Below, one piece after another: positions 33,956 through 45,738 of a DNA stretch of 64,000 bases. The stretch comes from Mermis nigrescens (taxonomy: Eukaryota > Nematoda > Enoplea > Mermithida > Mermithidae). Under the pieces are notes generated by a model. It ran no database searches. It saw nothing but the letters and a program-made list of their open reading frames with translations, and was not told the origin of the DNA. Position numbers and translations under genes: made by a program. The DNA is taken from positions 122,501 through 186,500 of the forward strand of contig JAVLUZ010000834.1 in the NCBI GenBank assembly GCA_036768485.1, given 5' to 3'. Every line of letters begins with the position of its first letter. Positions within the stretch are counted from its first letter, which is position 1.

Positions 33956-36100
33956 TATAAATTAGCGTTATAAAACATTGATTTATTTTATCAATAAATA
34001 TATACCTGAAGCGTAACCTTCAATGCAAAAAGCATAAAAGTGCGTAAAAAATTTATGTCATTAAAGCACAAAAAAAGTATAAAATTTAAGTCTTTTTTCG
34101 AAGCTAAAAGTTATCCTTTCCTCCCAGTTTTTGATGGCCTCCAAGATTTTGCCTCGTTGGCGCTGCCACTTGTAAGTTTCTTCCGACGTCAACACAATTA
34201 CATGTCCTTTTTCCGAGTTTTGCAGGAATGAAATTTTTTTATCAAGTAGACCGTACATCAGGTCAATGGGGTCTAATCGAAAATTAAATAACAGGGCATT
34301 CAAAATTAACGGTTAAGCGTCCACTAAATTCTGGGACTGCCGACTCATTAGATTGACCCCTTGATGCGTTGGGTATAAGGTTAATCTCATGCCGTTTTAT
34401 TGCATATCCTGAAGCTAATATTCGTGAAGTCGTTCCAAGTAGACACCAAGCAGTAAAATTATTTACGAGATCAAAATCATAGCGCTTGTTCTGAGGCTCG
34501 TTCATATTCGATTAGTACCATAAAAAAGCGTCAAGCGGAGCAGTAATGCAGAATGATGGTTAAAATTGAATAACAAAACTTATTTCTGTTTACTAAAAAA
34601 ACGTGAGAAACGGAGCTGGGTGACTGAATACGCGCTACATAGAATAAGATAGATAAGAAGATCAAAATATACTGACGTTATTGCAAAAAATTTAAGTATT
34701 CATTAGTTTCTTCAAAAGCATTGATGCCTCATTGTTTTCCAAAATTATAACAATTGCCTAACGATTTTGTGTCAACATGAACTTGTTTATAAAATATGAA
34801 AACTGCCTGATCTGAGCTGAACGTTGACACATTATTAGCTGTTTCATTATCTCTATTTAGTAGATAAGAAATAATGCATCAATGCCTGCATGTGTTTCGT
34901 TCACTATAGCAGTAAAAATTAGCGATGGTAGCTATATTTGCAGGAAAAATTATGAATTAAAAATTGCATGCATTTATACAAGCAATAAAATGCAGATCTG
35001 AACCGATACGAGCTATATCTAGTACTTCATTTTCCTCGAAGGATTAACAAGGCCTGTTAAGAAAGCAGTATATTCTTTGGTAAAATTCCCAATCGCCTCA
35101 GGCTAAGCGTTTTAACAACAAAATTCGAGGAAGACGAATTTTTACTATTAACTTTGTCAATGGAAGATGTAGTATGCTACTTCTTCAGCAGGGGACCGTC
35201 AATATAAAAAAAATAAACAAAATACGAATTAAGGCAATTAATGCAAAGAAATTGTGAACGGTATGCTGGGAAAGTAGTGAATAAGGCATAATTTTTATTC
35301 AGAATGATGCCTGTTCACTAAATCATTAAGAGACCTAGATTCGAGCGTTTTCTTGCCCATCATTACAATACTAATACTGTGTAAGTGTAAGACCATGGCC
35401 AGTCTTACACAAGGGATCTTAATTCTCACCTATTGTACGTACTCTGCATAACACTTGAATGCCGGAAACTAACCATTTTACTATGGTGCATGGAGTATAT
35501 ATAACCCCATCTAAGTATCCGCCTACTTGATTAGTGCCTACCTACTTATACATATTACGAACCCACCACCTAATAACAGGAATATAAACACGTATTATGA
35601 TAAGAGAAACGACATTAACACATAAACCCATTTTATCATGTCTTTATATCCTATCTTTGTTACATAAGCATACAAGGGCAGCGATCAAGTTCTGAGAGGT
35701 TCTGCTTAAGGCATAAGAAAATACAAAAATAACATACCGTACAGTGCACTGTCTAATTGCCAAGTGTGCGTAAGTGTGCAGTGCAACAGAGTGCGGTTTA
35801 ATAATCGCACAGTGTAGCACATTAGTGTACAAAGTGGATGCAAAGGAGATATATTCTCTGGAGCTGTACTGGGGCCTAGAAACTATTATCACTTCAAGAA
35901 TGTCATCTTTTTCATGTTAGTGATCATAGGTTCATTATCATGACATTGTCACTTTCTCCACCTAGATTTTTTTTACTTTTCAGCTAAGTAATGGAACGTC
36001 AAACAGTAAAGTGAATGGTACATACGATTGTGCAATCAGCCATACATTTCATAGATGCAGGTATAACATCTTTTGATAATTTATCCTGTCATCGAAAATC
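33956..36100. other. Interior of large element, eroded
   Basis: On the minus strand 34505-34284 and 34303-34061 are two overlapping frames (73 and 80 aa) joined by a frameshift near 34290. They have protein-like composition (AWCLLGTTSRILASGYAIKR; ETYKWQRQRGKILEAIKNW) and could be one decayed gene adjoining the left TIR; I do not recognise it. A direct repeat TTAGTAGATAAGAAATAATG at 34857 recurs at 40781. The rest shows nothing. Confidence 0.35.
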
Positions 36101-36108
36101 TTTAGCTT

Positions 36109-36640
36109 TCAATATCTTTTTAGCATATCTTTGAAGTCTTGGACTGACCTTGTTTCTCGACTGTTTGGAATTTCACTCGCATCTTCCTTATCTTCTTGCC
36201 TTTCTTGTAATTCACCAGACAGGATATCAACATTTTTACTGATAAGTTTCATGTATAGATGCTTTCGAGAATACCATGCCATCTCTGTTGCTTCAGTACC
36301 CCCCAAAGTTCAGCTTTGATTTAAAAAGTCTGCCACTGCAGACAGTTTTGTATCTAGATCACTTTCTTCCAATTGTTTTTGCAGGAAAACATGTTTGTCA
36401 TAATTTTTTTTTCATAATCAAAATTCTCCATCATTGCACGCCAGAATTTATTCTTCCAACCACTTTTGATATCAGGCTCATCATCACTATCCGAAAGATT
36501 GCCTGATGTTTCTTCGTCCTTAGAACCCCCTCAATCTTCCTCTTTCTCCTCTATTTCTCGTCTTTCCTGTTTGCCTCCTTCCTCACTTTCTTCTTCTGAA
36601 GTAACGGTTTTTTTCATCTACTGTATCACTGTTTGCTGTA
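36109..36640 (-). pseudogene. Broken acidic-protein gene fragment, unknown family
   Basis: On the minus strand, an acidic stretch (SEEESEEGGKQERREIEEKE), a stop, then GNLSDSDDEPDIKSGWKNK and FWRAMMENFDYEKKIMTNMF, then after a frameshift EESDLDTKLSAVADFLNQS, a stop, and finally EMAWYSRKHLYMKLISKNVD to a TGA near 36109. The protein-like reading in successive frames with isolated stops suggests a decayed gene of the element interior. No family recognised. Confidence 0.4.
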
Positions 36641-36900
36641 TCCATTGATGGGTGTAATAGCTGATGATGCCTCTTTTATGTAAAATTATTTGACAATGTT
36701 TTGTTGCACAGTGTGCATAGAACAACCATGTGTAAGTCGGCCAAAGACAAAAAATGATTGCCATATTTAGATCCAATGTTTTTATAAATACATGTTGCAC
36801 ATGTGCTGCACAGTGCGCAGCACACGTGCACACTGTGAGGTAATAGTGTATATATGTCTGCTAACAATATAATGAACTATGCCAATACTAGGCTCCAAAA

Positions 36901-36930
36901 GCAATCATAGGTAGCGCGTTAGCGCGTACC
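36901..36930. repeat. GC-rich hairpin ATAGGTA...TACCTAT
   Basis: ATAGGTAGCGCGTTAGCG followed by CGTACCTAT is near-palindromic. Short and of unknown meaning. Confidence 0.5.
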
Positions 36931-37029
36931 TATAATATACTTGGGTACCCCCAACACCTGGGCACCCCCTACAGCTATAACGGGACACTTCTGGAAGGTG
37001 CGGTTTTTTTTAAAAGAAAGATAATAAAA

Positions 37030-39330
37030 AATTCGCTGCCCGTGTTTTTTTGTTTTTCTTGAAACTCAAAATTGACTGTGTAAAGAAGGTGTAAAGTTTT
37101 TGTGTAACGTTATAACATAGGACAAATTTTGGGACCTTTTTACTGCGGCATGTGGACAACTGAGTATTGATGACTCGAAGGATTGAACAGAATAGGATAA
37201 TAGAGGGATGAATTCTACAGATGACACTTTTTTTGTTTTTTGAAAATCGCATTATTTATCGAACGGCAGTGTAAAGAGTGCGAAAATCTGGGGGTGAAAA
37301 AGCACTTTTTGGTCGAGTTTTCAACCTTCCTATGTCCGATACTAACTCCGGTTATGAGGTTTTTAAAATGTTTTCTGACAGAAATGTAGAGCGGATCAAG
37401 GGCTACATTTTGCATATAAGCAAAGTCTTGTATGCTCTATGGTGAGTTAGATCCTGGGGTTTAAAGTTTACACTCTAGTGGATGGTGTAAAAAAACGGAT
37501 TTTAACTAAGATTTCTCTGCCAAATTTTTCCGCTTATGAGTCAGTGCAAATCGAAGACAGCATTAATAAAGTGCCTCACAGGGGCTAAACATCGCAGCAA
37601 ACCGCATTTAAAAAACGCAATATTGAGTTATTTATGGGGGTGTAAAGTTCGAAATCGGAGGTAAAAATGGGCTAAAAAACACGTTTTTTCCGAAGTTTGA
37701 TTGATAAATCATGCCAAATAATTTTTGCAACAGAATTTTGGCACACAGGAATGTACTACGATTTAAAAGCTACAAATTGTACCAAACCGAATTTCTTTAA
37801 ACTCAATGGGGAGTTCGGTACGGAATTTTATCTAAATGATGGAAAATACGTTTTTGTTGCGTTTTTTGTTCGCCAATTTCTCCGTCCAGAAGTCGGGATA
37901 AGTCTAATAGAATAAAAATAAAGTGCTTTATATCGGGTGCATGTCAAAGCAAATTGTCTATACATTAATATTTAGTGAGTGTAAAGTCAAAAATTTGGAG
38001 TTTTAAATGCGTTTCTGTCTTGTTTTTTCTGCCTGCTTCTCCGGTTACGAGTCAGGGACACGTTTATCAAGTCTAGAAATGGACCAGGAATCAAATTTGA
38101 TATGCCAGTCTGGCGCATATGTTTACACTCTACGGTGTTGTAAAGTAGTTTACACCAATTGTTAGTTTGCCCATAGAACATTATGTAGACTTAATTTTTT
38201 CATAAATATTAATCGTAATATCGGAACAATATCAAAATTACGAATCTGACTAAAATCTTCTTTACACTAGGTGTTTACATGAAGTTTACACTACATATAT
38301 ATATTTATCTTCGTTTTTGAGCATTCCTGAAACCTAATTTTTTCTTGGAGCCTAGAAGTTTTCAAAGGATCAAATGTGAGACGTCACGTAGGCGCGTTTG
38401 TTTACATCCAACAGTGATGTAAAGTAGTTTACATTCATTGTTTATATGTCCTCATACCATTGTAGAGACATAATTTTTTCATGAATGTTGATCATAATAT
38501 CCGAGTAATTTTTTACACTGCATGTTAGCCTTTGTTCTAGAGCATTGCAAAAATCGAAATTTTTTCCTGAGATATAAAAATTTACAGGGAATGAAATATA
38601 TACGTCAATTGGGCGCGCTTGCTTACACTCAGCAGTATTGCAAAGTGGTTTAAACCTAATGTTTATTGTCTTTAAAACATTATAAAAACTCATTTTTCCA
38701 TAAATGTTGAAAGAAATATCGGAGCAATATCAAAATTACGAATCCGACTAAAATATTCTTTACGCTATGTGTTTGTGTAAAGTTTACGTTACGTGTTAAC
38801 CCTTATTCGATAGACTTGCAGAGACTTTGTAACTGAAGTCAAGAAATTTTCAAGGAGTCATATGTGAGACATCAATTAAGTGAGTTTGTTTACCCTCAAA
38901 AGTAATCTAAAGTGATTTAAAAATTATGTTCAAGTGTCCTTGGATCATTGAAGAGATGTAATTTTGTCTTAAATGGGTTGCATTAAAGTTAAATCTTTCT
39001 TAGCCGTGTTTATAATATGTTTCACAAAATCTTGCACATGGAGAGCTATCGTTTAATTGATGTAAATTGCCTGCAAAAGTGGTTTAAAATGAACCAGCAA
39101 TCACACTACTGTGCACAGAAGTCGACAAAGATATGCAGCTTTATTGTAATCATGTACATTAATAAGCCGTAAACTGTTAGTATTCTCTACACCTAGTAGT
39201 TGTGTAAAGTTTGCACTATTCATTTGTTGTTAATATGTAGTCTATACTACAAATTTATTTTACTACCAAATCAAAGCGTTAGTGTTCCTTACATTTGATA
39301 TTTGCGTAAAGTTTTTGAATTTTTGCCGAA
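37030..39330. repeat. GTGTAAAG-rich repeat block with about 230-260-bp tandem units
   Basis: GTGTAAAG and TTTACAC words recur throughout. Between about 38040 and 39000, roughly four diverged units each contain TTTACACTC...GTAAAGTAGTTTA, a CATAAATGTTGA-like block and ATTACGAATC.GACTAAAAT. Related sequence lies at 12055-12660. Frames across it are short. Confidence 0.65.
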
Positions 39331-39602
39331 AAACTTTGCCTTCTAATTTATCAACATCACGCCTTTTCCATTTTCTTAAAGTTTAAAATCTTTTATAAGT
39401 CTCTTAATAATTTAATGGTAGGTTTTAACTTTAAGTTTCTCTTGGTTTACAACTCTAGCTTAGCAAGCTCATTTTTCAAAACTTTTTCATAATGATCAGA
39501 TTAGTCGCGTTTAGTTTGGAATTGGTGGACGGTCGTTATTTTATTACTCGGCTTAAATAAACCAAGTGACTATCTTTTGATTATTTTCTTTATCGCAAAT
39601 TC

Positions 39603-39690
39603 AAACACCCAATTTTCAATTTGAAAATTGACCCAATTTTCAATTTGAAAATTGATCCAATTTTCAATTTGATAATTGAAAATTGGGTGT
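39603..39690 (+). repeat. Palindromic 25-bp tandem repeat (CAATTTTCAATTTGAAAATTGA)
   Basis: Three head-to-tail copies of CCAATTTTCAATTTGAAAAT plus TGA, each itself near-palindromic. The last is followed by its own complement (TGAAAATTGGGTG). Confidence 0.88.
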
Positions 39691-39997
39691 TTTCAATTTC
39701 AAAAGTCACAACACATTGTGCTTGTGTATTGATTGAGTGAGGATTTGCAATGTGAATTCGTTGGTTAAATATTTGTGCTTGATTATAAGTGAACTGCACA
39801 TTAAGAAGAAATAACTTAATGCAGTTTTAATTTGAAAATGGATGGTGTCAATAAGGTTGTCTTGTTTAAAAAGGATAATGCTGATGTTAAGAACAATATT
39901 GTTTTCCGCGTTCTTGGACTGTTTTCATTATTGAGGCATATTACTGATTGTGTTTACTGACTGATGTACTGAAATCATGCTAATTAAAAGTAGTGTA

Positions 39998-40758
39998 CTA
40001 GCAAAGAAAAATGCTCCGATGGAACAAAAAAGATGAATATACTTGGAATTGTGGATTATTATGGATGTAAAAGGAGGGGACTAGGAAAAATCTACCTAAA
40101 GTCGGAAAATCTGCTAAAAATCACACTTTCTCTAAGCAACGCAAAAAATCGATGTATATTCTGCGGCCTCTAAAAAAGTGTCTTTTTTAAATAATGTTCG
40201 AAGTTTCAGATAAGAGTGTATAAACGTAATCTATCAAGGTTACTTTTTTAAATTGCTGGCACCTGATTGATAGAAAACTAAGAGGTATTGTATTTAAAGT
40301 TGTTTTGTTTTATGAGCATTATAGCAAGCAAAGCAGGAGCCGATTGATTAGTGCACACAATCGTTTCGGGCATGCTAGTGTATCTACATTAAGTCTGTTT
40401 CAAGTCAACTTACGTGTTTCCTACTGTTTTTAACCAACCATGTCTTCAATTGTCTTCGATGTTTGCTGTTTCATTCAATTGGCTTGTAAGACTGTTAGTT
40501 TACTTAATATCATTTCCCATAGCTACTGCATAGCTAACGTGCTGCTGTTTCAATCATTGTTATGGTTGAATATTTATTTTAATCTGTTGGCCGCAGAATA
40601 TACATCGATTTTTTGCGTTGCTTAGAGAAAGTGTGATTTTTAGCAGATTTTCCGACTTTAGGTAGATTTTTCCTAGTCCCCTCCTTTTACATCCATAATA
40701 ATCCACAATTCCAAGTATGTTCATCTTTTTGTTCCATCGGAGCATTTTTCTTTGCTAG
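39998..40758. mobile_element. Long-TIR element, well-preserved copy with about 170-bp near-identical TIRs
   Basis: The left arm 39998-40170 begins CTAGCAAAGAAAAATGCTCC. The right arm 40588-40758 is its near-exact complement, ending GGAGCATTTTTCTTTGCTAG. The 417-bp middle is non-coding. If the element is taken as GCAAAG...CTTTGC it is flanked by TA on each side, compatible with a Tc1/mariner-type target, but this is inference. Near-identical arms suggest relatively recent activity or gene conversion. It is nested in the 10.4-kb element. Confidence 0.88.
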
Positions 40759-40804
40759 TTGATATATCCTTGATTACCTATTTAGTAGATAAGAAATAAT
40801 GTAT

Positions 40805-42569
40805 CAATGCCTAAATAAATGAATAAATAACATATACTAAATATTATAAAAAGCAAATAAAGCGATTATGCTTTGAAAATATACATGTACTTGCACTAAA
40901 ATTTGATAAAACTAATTTCGAGAAGCTGTTGCGCCGGTGCTACATAAGAGATTGTTGCTGACTGTACATAATGCGGAGAAAATATTGCACGCCAAATCGC
41001 GAGAAAATTTGCCGAAAATAAATAAAAATACGTGATTCATATGATTAAATAGAAAACATAAGCATAGATTATACAATCCAAAGCATTAAATACTTTTTAT
41101 CATTTTTACGATAATCGGACCTTAAACCTTGCCATCGTATGCATTCATAAAGTTTTTATAGTAAATGCTATATTGTGCGTGAAAAAACAGATTATGTAAA
41201 AGATTACATAATAAGGTTATAATGCGGTCAGTTTTAAATATTATAAATTTTTTTTGTACATCAATACAATTTTTTCTAAAAATAATAATCAAATATGCGC
41301 ATTGAATTTTACGAGTTTTAAAGATTTTTTCTGAAAAAATACAAATTTTAGTCGGGCGGGCCATTAGACTAACTTAACAATATGCAATTTAATTGAAAAT
41401 ATCATCGAAAATATTGCAAATGGTGGTAACTTCGACGATCTAAAATTCCTTGAAGACGCGCAAAGTTTTGATTCTAGCGATTCTGACTCAGAATTGCCTA
41501 AAACATCCGGCGAGGCTTTAAAAAACGAAACCAGATTTGCTGATGATAAGTAGTGGGTAGTGAATCTTAAACTCGTATATTTCAGCGAGGCGATGAATAG
41601 TTTACTCGCCAAATTAAGAGAATATTGGTATCATCTGCTGATTTTTACTTAATTTATGTACGTAGAGCAACGAACCAATACATATATTCAAATCGGTAGA
41701 GTAAAAATTTATATATTTAGATATTACATGCGTGCATATTTAGCGTTTCTACTTAAAAATAGACAAGAATATTCCATGCAATGAATAAATAATTAAATTT
41801 GCGGACTGCAATTTTCTTTTAGATATCGGGCGTTATTTATTGCATCTATATTATTTGTGATTGTGATTTAATTTAATTCAATTTTTCTCGAAGACCCATG
41901 ATTAATTTAATAATTTCTACAACTTCTTTCTGTATACAGAATACCTATCTTTTCTTGAATGTAATATATAATTTTTAGATTTCGTGTTATCTGTGCTTTC
42001 TGACCTTATGAACATTTTTCGCACGTTCTGGGAGTCTACCAATTTTTTGGGAGTTCAGATTTCCGCGTCAATGATTTTATATTGTTATTCGTGCAATTGG
42101 GGGTTACACAGATAAATGATTAGTTGTAAGGATCATGCAATGAGTACATAATTTTAGCGCAATGCGACTTAAAACTTGATTTATCCCATAATCCTAATTC
42201 GGAGGCAGATTTATCGACGCCCCGCCATATGCTAATTTTGGGGAGTGAGAATAAACATAAGCTTAGTGATTATTAAACGTATACGTACATAATTTTAGCA
42301 CAATGCAACAAAATTGATTTATCCGATAATTCTGATCCAGGGGGCAGATTTATAGAGGCCAGGACCTGCGGATTATGTTAATTTGGGGTGGAAAGGGGTT
42401 GATAGCAGAAAAATATAGGTATCATAGTAATACGCTTGACTCCGAGGGTATAATGACGTCATTTTGCTTGCGTGTTAGGATCGTAATACGGCATAATCTC
42501 GTATCTAGTGCATGTGCACTTAGCGCGCATCCTTCATCATATACCCCCAGGGTAGCGCTTGTTACTACT
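40805..42569 (-). repeat. Right terminal inverted repeat of the 10.4-kb element
   Basis: Complement of 32160-33955. Divergence is a few percent at the outer end and higher inward. Confidence 0.9.
41400..41555 (+). pseudogene. Acidic C-terminal coding remnant in right TIR
   Basis: The plus strand reads NIANGGNFDDLKFLEDA, QSFDSSDSDSELPKTSG and ends NETRFADDK before a TAG. It is in frame across the segment that is frameshifted in the left TIR. The reading points outward. Confidence 0.45.
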
Positions 42570-42846
42570 GGCTTGGCTACTCCACTGAAGGTGTTGGAAA
42601 TCGAGACCAGCGCGTACGCGTCCTTTGCATGCAGTACGAAAGAATTCAAGTTTTGCTTTTGTAATAAATCATACCACTTACTCAAGCTGTTTTTGCACGC
42701 CTAATGACACTAAGTTTTCACTAGGTTCCAACACGAAATTTGATTTCGATAAAATTGCATGAAAATTTAGTTTTACATCCGCAGAATGCTGAACATAAAA
42801 TAAAGTTTTGCGTTACTTCACCGGTTTTTTTAAAGAATGTACATTC

Positions 42847-43227
42847 GGCGACTTGCCAAAGATTGGCCATATACCAAGGATTTGCGACATACCTAGGATT
42901 GGCGATATACCAAGGATTTGCGACATACATGGGATTGGCGACTTACCCACAATTGGTGAAATACCCCTAGTTGGAAAGCCGCCTAATTTGCCAATAATTG
43001 ACTTACCCAGTATCGGCGGCTTACCCACATGCGACTGTCTACCCACCATTGGCAATCTGCCTACACTTGGTGACTTACCCAGTGTTGGCGACTTACCCGT
43101 AATTTGCCTACCTAAAATTGGCGACATACCCAAAGTTGGTGACTTACCCATTGGATGCGGTCCACCAGGACTTGGCAACAGTGGAGTTGGCGGTACGCTT
43201 GTAGGAAGTAGTCGGATTCCAAAATGA
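42847..43227 (+). CDS. Candidate exon of repeat-protein family, locus 3
   Basis: An open segment of 126 codons with about 17-20 imperfect six-residue units (FGDLPKIGHIPRICDIPRIG...), then a non-repetitive Gly-rich tail PIGCGPPGLGNSGVGGTL ending SSRIPK and a TGA. The DNA unit is the same 18-bp type as locus 1 but with Ile-rich variants. No obvious acceptor at the start; the frame stays open to 42808 with no ATG. It begins about 280 bp beyond the 10.4-kb element. Function unknown. Confidence 0.4.
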   Translation, partial: GDLPKIGHIPRICDIPRIGDIPRICDIHGIGDLPTIGEIPLVGKPPNLPIIDLPSIGGLPTCDCLPTIGNLPTLGDLPSVGDLPVICLPKIGDIPKVGDLPIGCGPPGLGNSGVGGTLVGSSRIPK

Positions 43228-43900
43228 TGAATTGGAGCACTTATAGAACTGGGATGGATAAGACTTGATTAAAAAGATGAAGACGGAGTATGAAACTGAG
43301 CTGGCAACGACAAAATCTTGATTAATAATAGATTTTAAAAGATAAAATCGTATTGCTGGCTTAGCTGTATTTTTTGTCAAAGCAATTAAAACCATGTGCA
43401 TAGTTTTCTCAAATTTACAAAATTAATGAATAATATTCCAATATTTCAGATAACCAATCTAAATAATACTTTTTCAAAGCGAGCTTTTGCCTTGTATTGT
43501 GGACTGCTGGAAGCTTAATATTCAATCTTTGTACATACGGTCAAACAAAAAACCTTCTCATTATTTTAATTAATAGATTTAATATTCTAATTTATAAACG
43601 CACTGACCATGCATTGTCTACAACTCTATACAAAATTAATGAACCTTGAGCCTTTCTGGCTAGATCAGATCATACATTTGGCGGATAGTCATTTTCCGAG
43701 CAGTTTTACAAGAGGGTTGTAGTGTCTAGTAATTGTTCTATGTAAAAAGAGCAAAGCAATGCATATCGCAAAAACAATTAAAATGATTTAATGAAGAAAT
43801 TTTGCAATATAATTGTTTCTCTATTTTCTTTACTCATAAAAACTCTAACGATTTCACATTTTTGGTCTTCATGTTGCCCTAATTTTTTGATTTTTATATT
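43228..43900. other. Non-coding stretch, nothing recognised
   Basis: AT-rich and stop-dense. No repeat or gene. Confidence 0.5.
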
Positions 43901-43903
43901 TTA

Positions 43904-45049
43904 GGCCGTATGACAGAACGCGGAATAGTGCTATTCCAGGATAAAACAATGGGATAAGAGGGCGGAATAAATTATTCCGGTATTACAGAAAGCGGAATAA
44001 AGAGTGATGTTCCAGGAATAAAGTTGGTATGACAGAACGCGGAATAGCGCCGTTCCAGGCGCTAACCTTAGAATAAAACGGCGGAATAACAATAAGCGGT
44101 ATGACAGAAGGCGGAATAAGTTATCTCGGGAATAAAAACGGCCGCTTTTTTTCCGCCATTTTATACCTGGTCATAGCAGGTACAAGACAGCGGAAGAGTA
44201 GTAAATATCGTTTCTAATGCGATTTTAAAAGAAGTAAATGTGTTAGAAAATTTTTATTTGATGGGCAATTGATTCCACTTTATCTAGAAATTTAATATGG
44301 TTGCTCTCGTTGGTAATACGATCAAAACAGATGCAGAAAATTTTCTAGTTGCGCGTTTGCCCCATGAGTGCGGCTCGTCTTGTTGAGCTCTTAACAAAAT
44401 TGATTTTCTATGATTTTTCGATCATGCAATACTTAATACCTCCATTAAAGTGATTTAAAAAATTAATGCAGTAGGTAGTGTGTATAATTAACAAGTTGAC
44501 ATCAAGATTCGCAAATGAGTACCTACTTACACAAAAAAGTAGTTATTTCATGCGCAAGCTATCATTTTTTGATTTCAATGTCAATGTTTCATTTTCCTTT
44601 CCGTAAAAGCAAGCAAGCCGCATTTATTGAACCAAATTATAAAGAGTTTATCTGGTAATATTCGGCAGTCTCATTAACTCAATGCATCAAGGCATACTCT
44701 ACCCGTGCGCACGCATGTACATAAATACTACACTTTTGTATTTACGTCGTATATTTTCAAAGTAATTCGTATGTGACTACAGTATGCACCATGCGTTGGA
44801 CATCCAATTTATACACAAAACCTATGGAATGCGTAACTTAATCCTGGGATAGATAAAGTTATCCCAGGGACAGCTATTCCTCGCATATTTCGCGTTCTTT
44901 CATACCAAATTTTTTTATTCCTAGGATAGCTTATTCCGTCCCTTAACCCAGGAATAGCTATCAAGAGAATAAGTTTTATTACGATAATAGCTATTCCCGG
45001 AATAGCGCTTATCTCAGGAACAACTTATTCCGCGTTCTGTCACACGGCC
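43904..45049. mobile_element. TIR/foldback element with GCGGAATA sub-terminal repeats
   Basis: Begins GGCCGTATGACAGAACGCGG and ends with the complement of GGCCGTGTGACAGAACGCGG. Within about 250 bp of each end, GCGGAATA, GGAATAGC and ATTCC motifs occur many times in both orientations. Clustered sub-terminal motifs often serve as transposase sites. Target duplication not resolved. The central 600 bp holds no gene. Confidence 0.85.
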
Positions 45050-45065
45050 CTAAAGGTATTAAAAG

Positions 45066-45350
45066 CATACCTGGACGTGGGGAGTTCAGAAGGGGTATGC
45101 ACCGCCCTCAGAAACCAAACTACCTCACAGAAACCAAAATACCCCCCAGAAACCAAAATGTCCCCCAGAAATCTATTTTTAAAATTTTCTCTTGTTTTTT
45201 TCGCAATTTTTTTTTATGCCAATGGATAGTGCTCGATGAAAAACGTTGAAAAATGGTGTTTTTTCGCCATACCACCATTTTTAATGCCATTTTTTACCTT
45301 TGAAAAAATCTTGCACCCTCCCCCCAGAACTTTGGAGCCACCCACCTATG
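45066..45350 (+). mobile_element. hAT-like MITE family 1, copy G
   Basis: Runs from CATACCTGGACGTGGGG to CACCCACCTATG with the usual core. The flanks ATTAAAAG and GCCAAAAC agree poorly, so the target duplication has decayed or been lost. Confidence 0.82.
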
Positions 45351-45458
45351 GCCAAAACCCAAGTCCTGCCGAATATGCATGTCTGGCCATTACCCTGGAA
45401 GGCTTAGAATGAAAAAATTTCATTAATACGCCAAATCAAGACTATAATGGTTGAGAAC

Positions 45459-45738
45459 CGCACGTGGGCGTGGGTAGGGGGTTTGGGGTATGCACCCCTC
45501 CAGAAATCAATATACTCTCCCCCAGAATTCAAATTTTAAAATTTTTTCTGCTTTTTTAGCGAATGATTGATGCCATTGGATAGTGCTGAATGAGAAACGT
45601 CGATAAATGGTGTTTTTTCGCCATACGACCACTTTTAAGACCATTTTTTGACCTTTGCAAATTTTTTCAGCCCCCTCCCCCCAATCAGAAATTTTTTCAC
45701 CCCCATCCTCCCCAGCATTTCGGTGCTGCCCACATATG
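45459..45738 (+). mobile_element. hAT-like MITE family 1, copy H
   Basis: Runs from CGCACGTGGGCGTGGG to GCCCACATATG. Flanks TTGAGAAC (45451-45458) and GTGAGAAC (45739-45746) match at 7 of 8. Confidence 0.88.

Larger units (their letters stand above)
32160..42569. mobile_element. 10.4-kb element with 1.8-kb TIRs and 6-bp TSD; Maverick/Polinton-like ends
   Basis: The left TIR (32160 to about 33955) and right TIR (about 40805-42569) are inverted copies; by eye about 14 differences occur in the outermost 200 bp. The element starts AGTAGTAAC and ends GTTACTACT, flanked by GGATTG (32154-32159) and GGCTTG (42570-42575), 5 of 6 identical. AG...CT termini with a 6-bp duplication are hallmarks of Maverick/Polinton elements. 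The 6.85-kb interior holds broken coding fragments, GTGTAAAG repeats and a nested TIR element. I see no protein-primed polymerase, integrase, packaging ATPase or capsid gene. It may be a non-autonomous or gutted derivative, or an inverted segmental duplication with coincidental flanks. Confidence 0.6.

Noticed and set aside
32160..42569. Calling this element a definite Maverick/Polinton
   Set aside because: Only ends and duplication length support it. No diagnostic gene is readable in the interior, so it is kept as a candidate.
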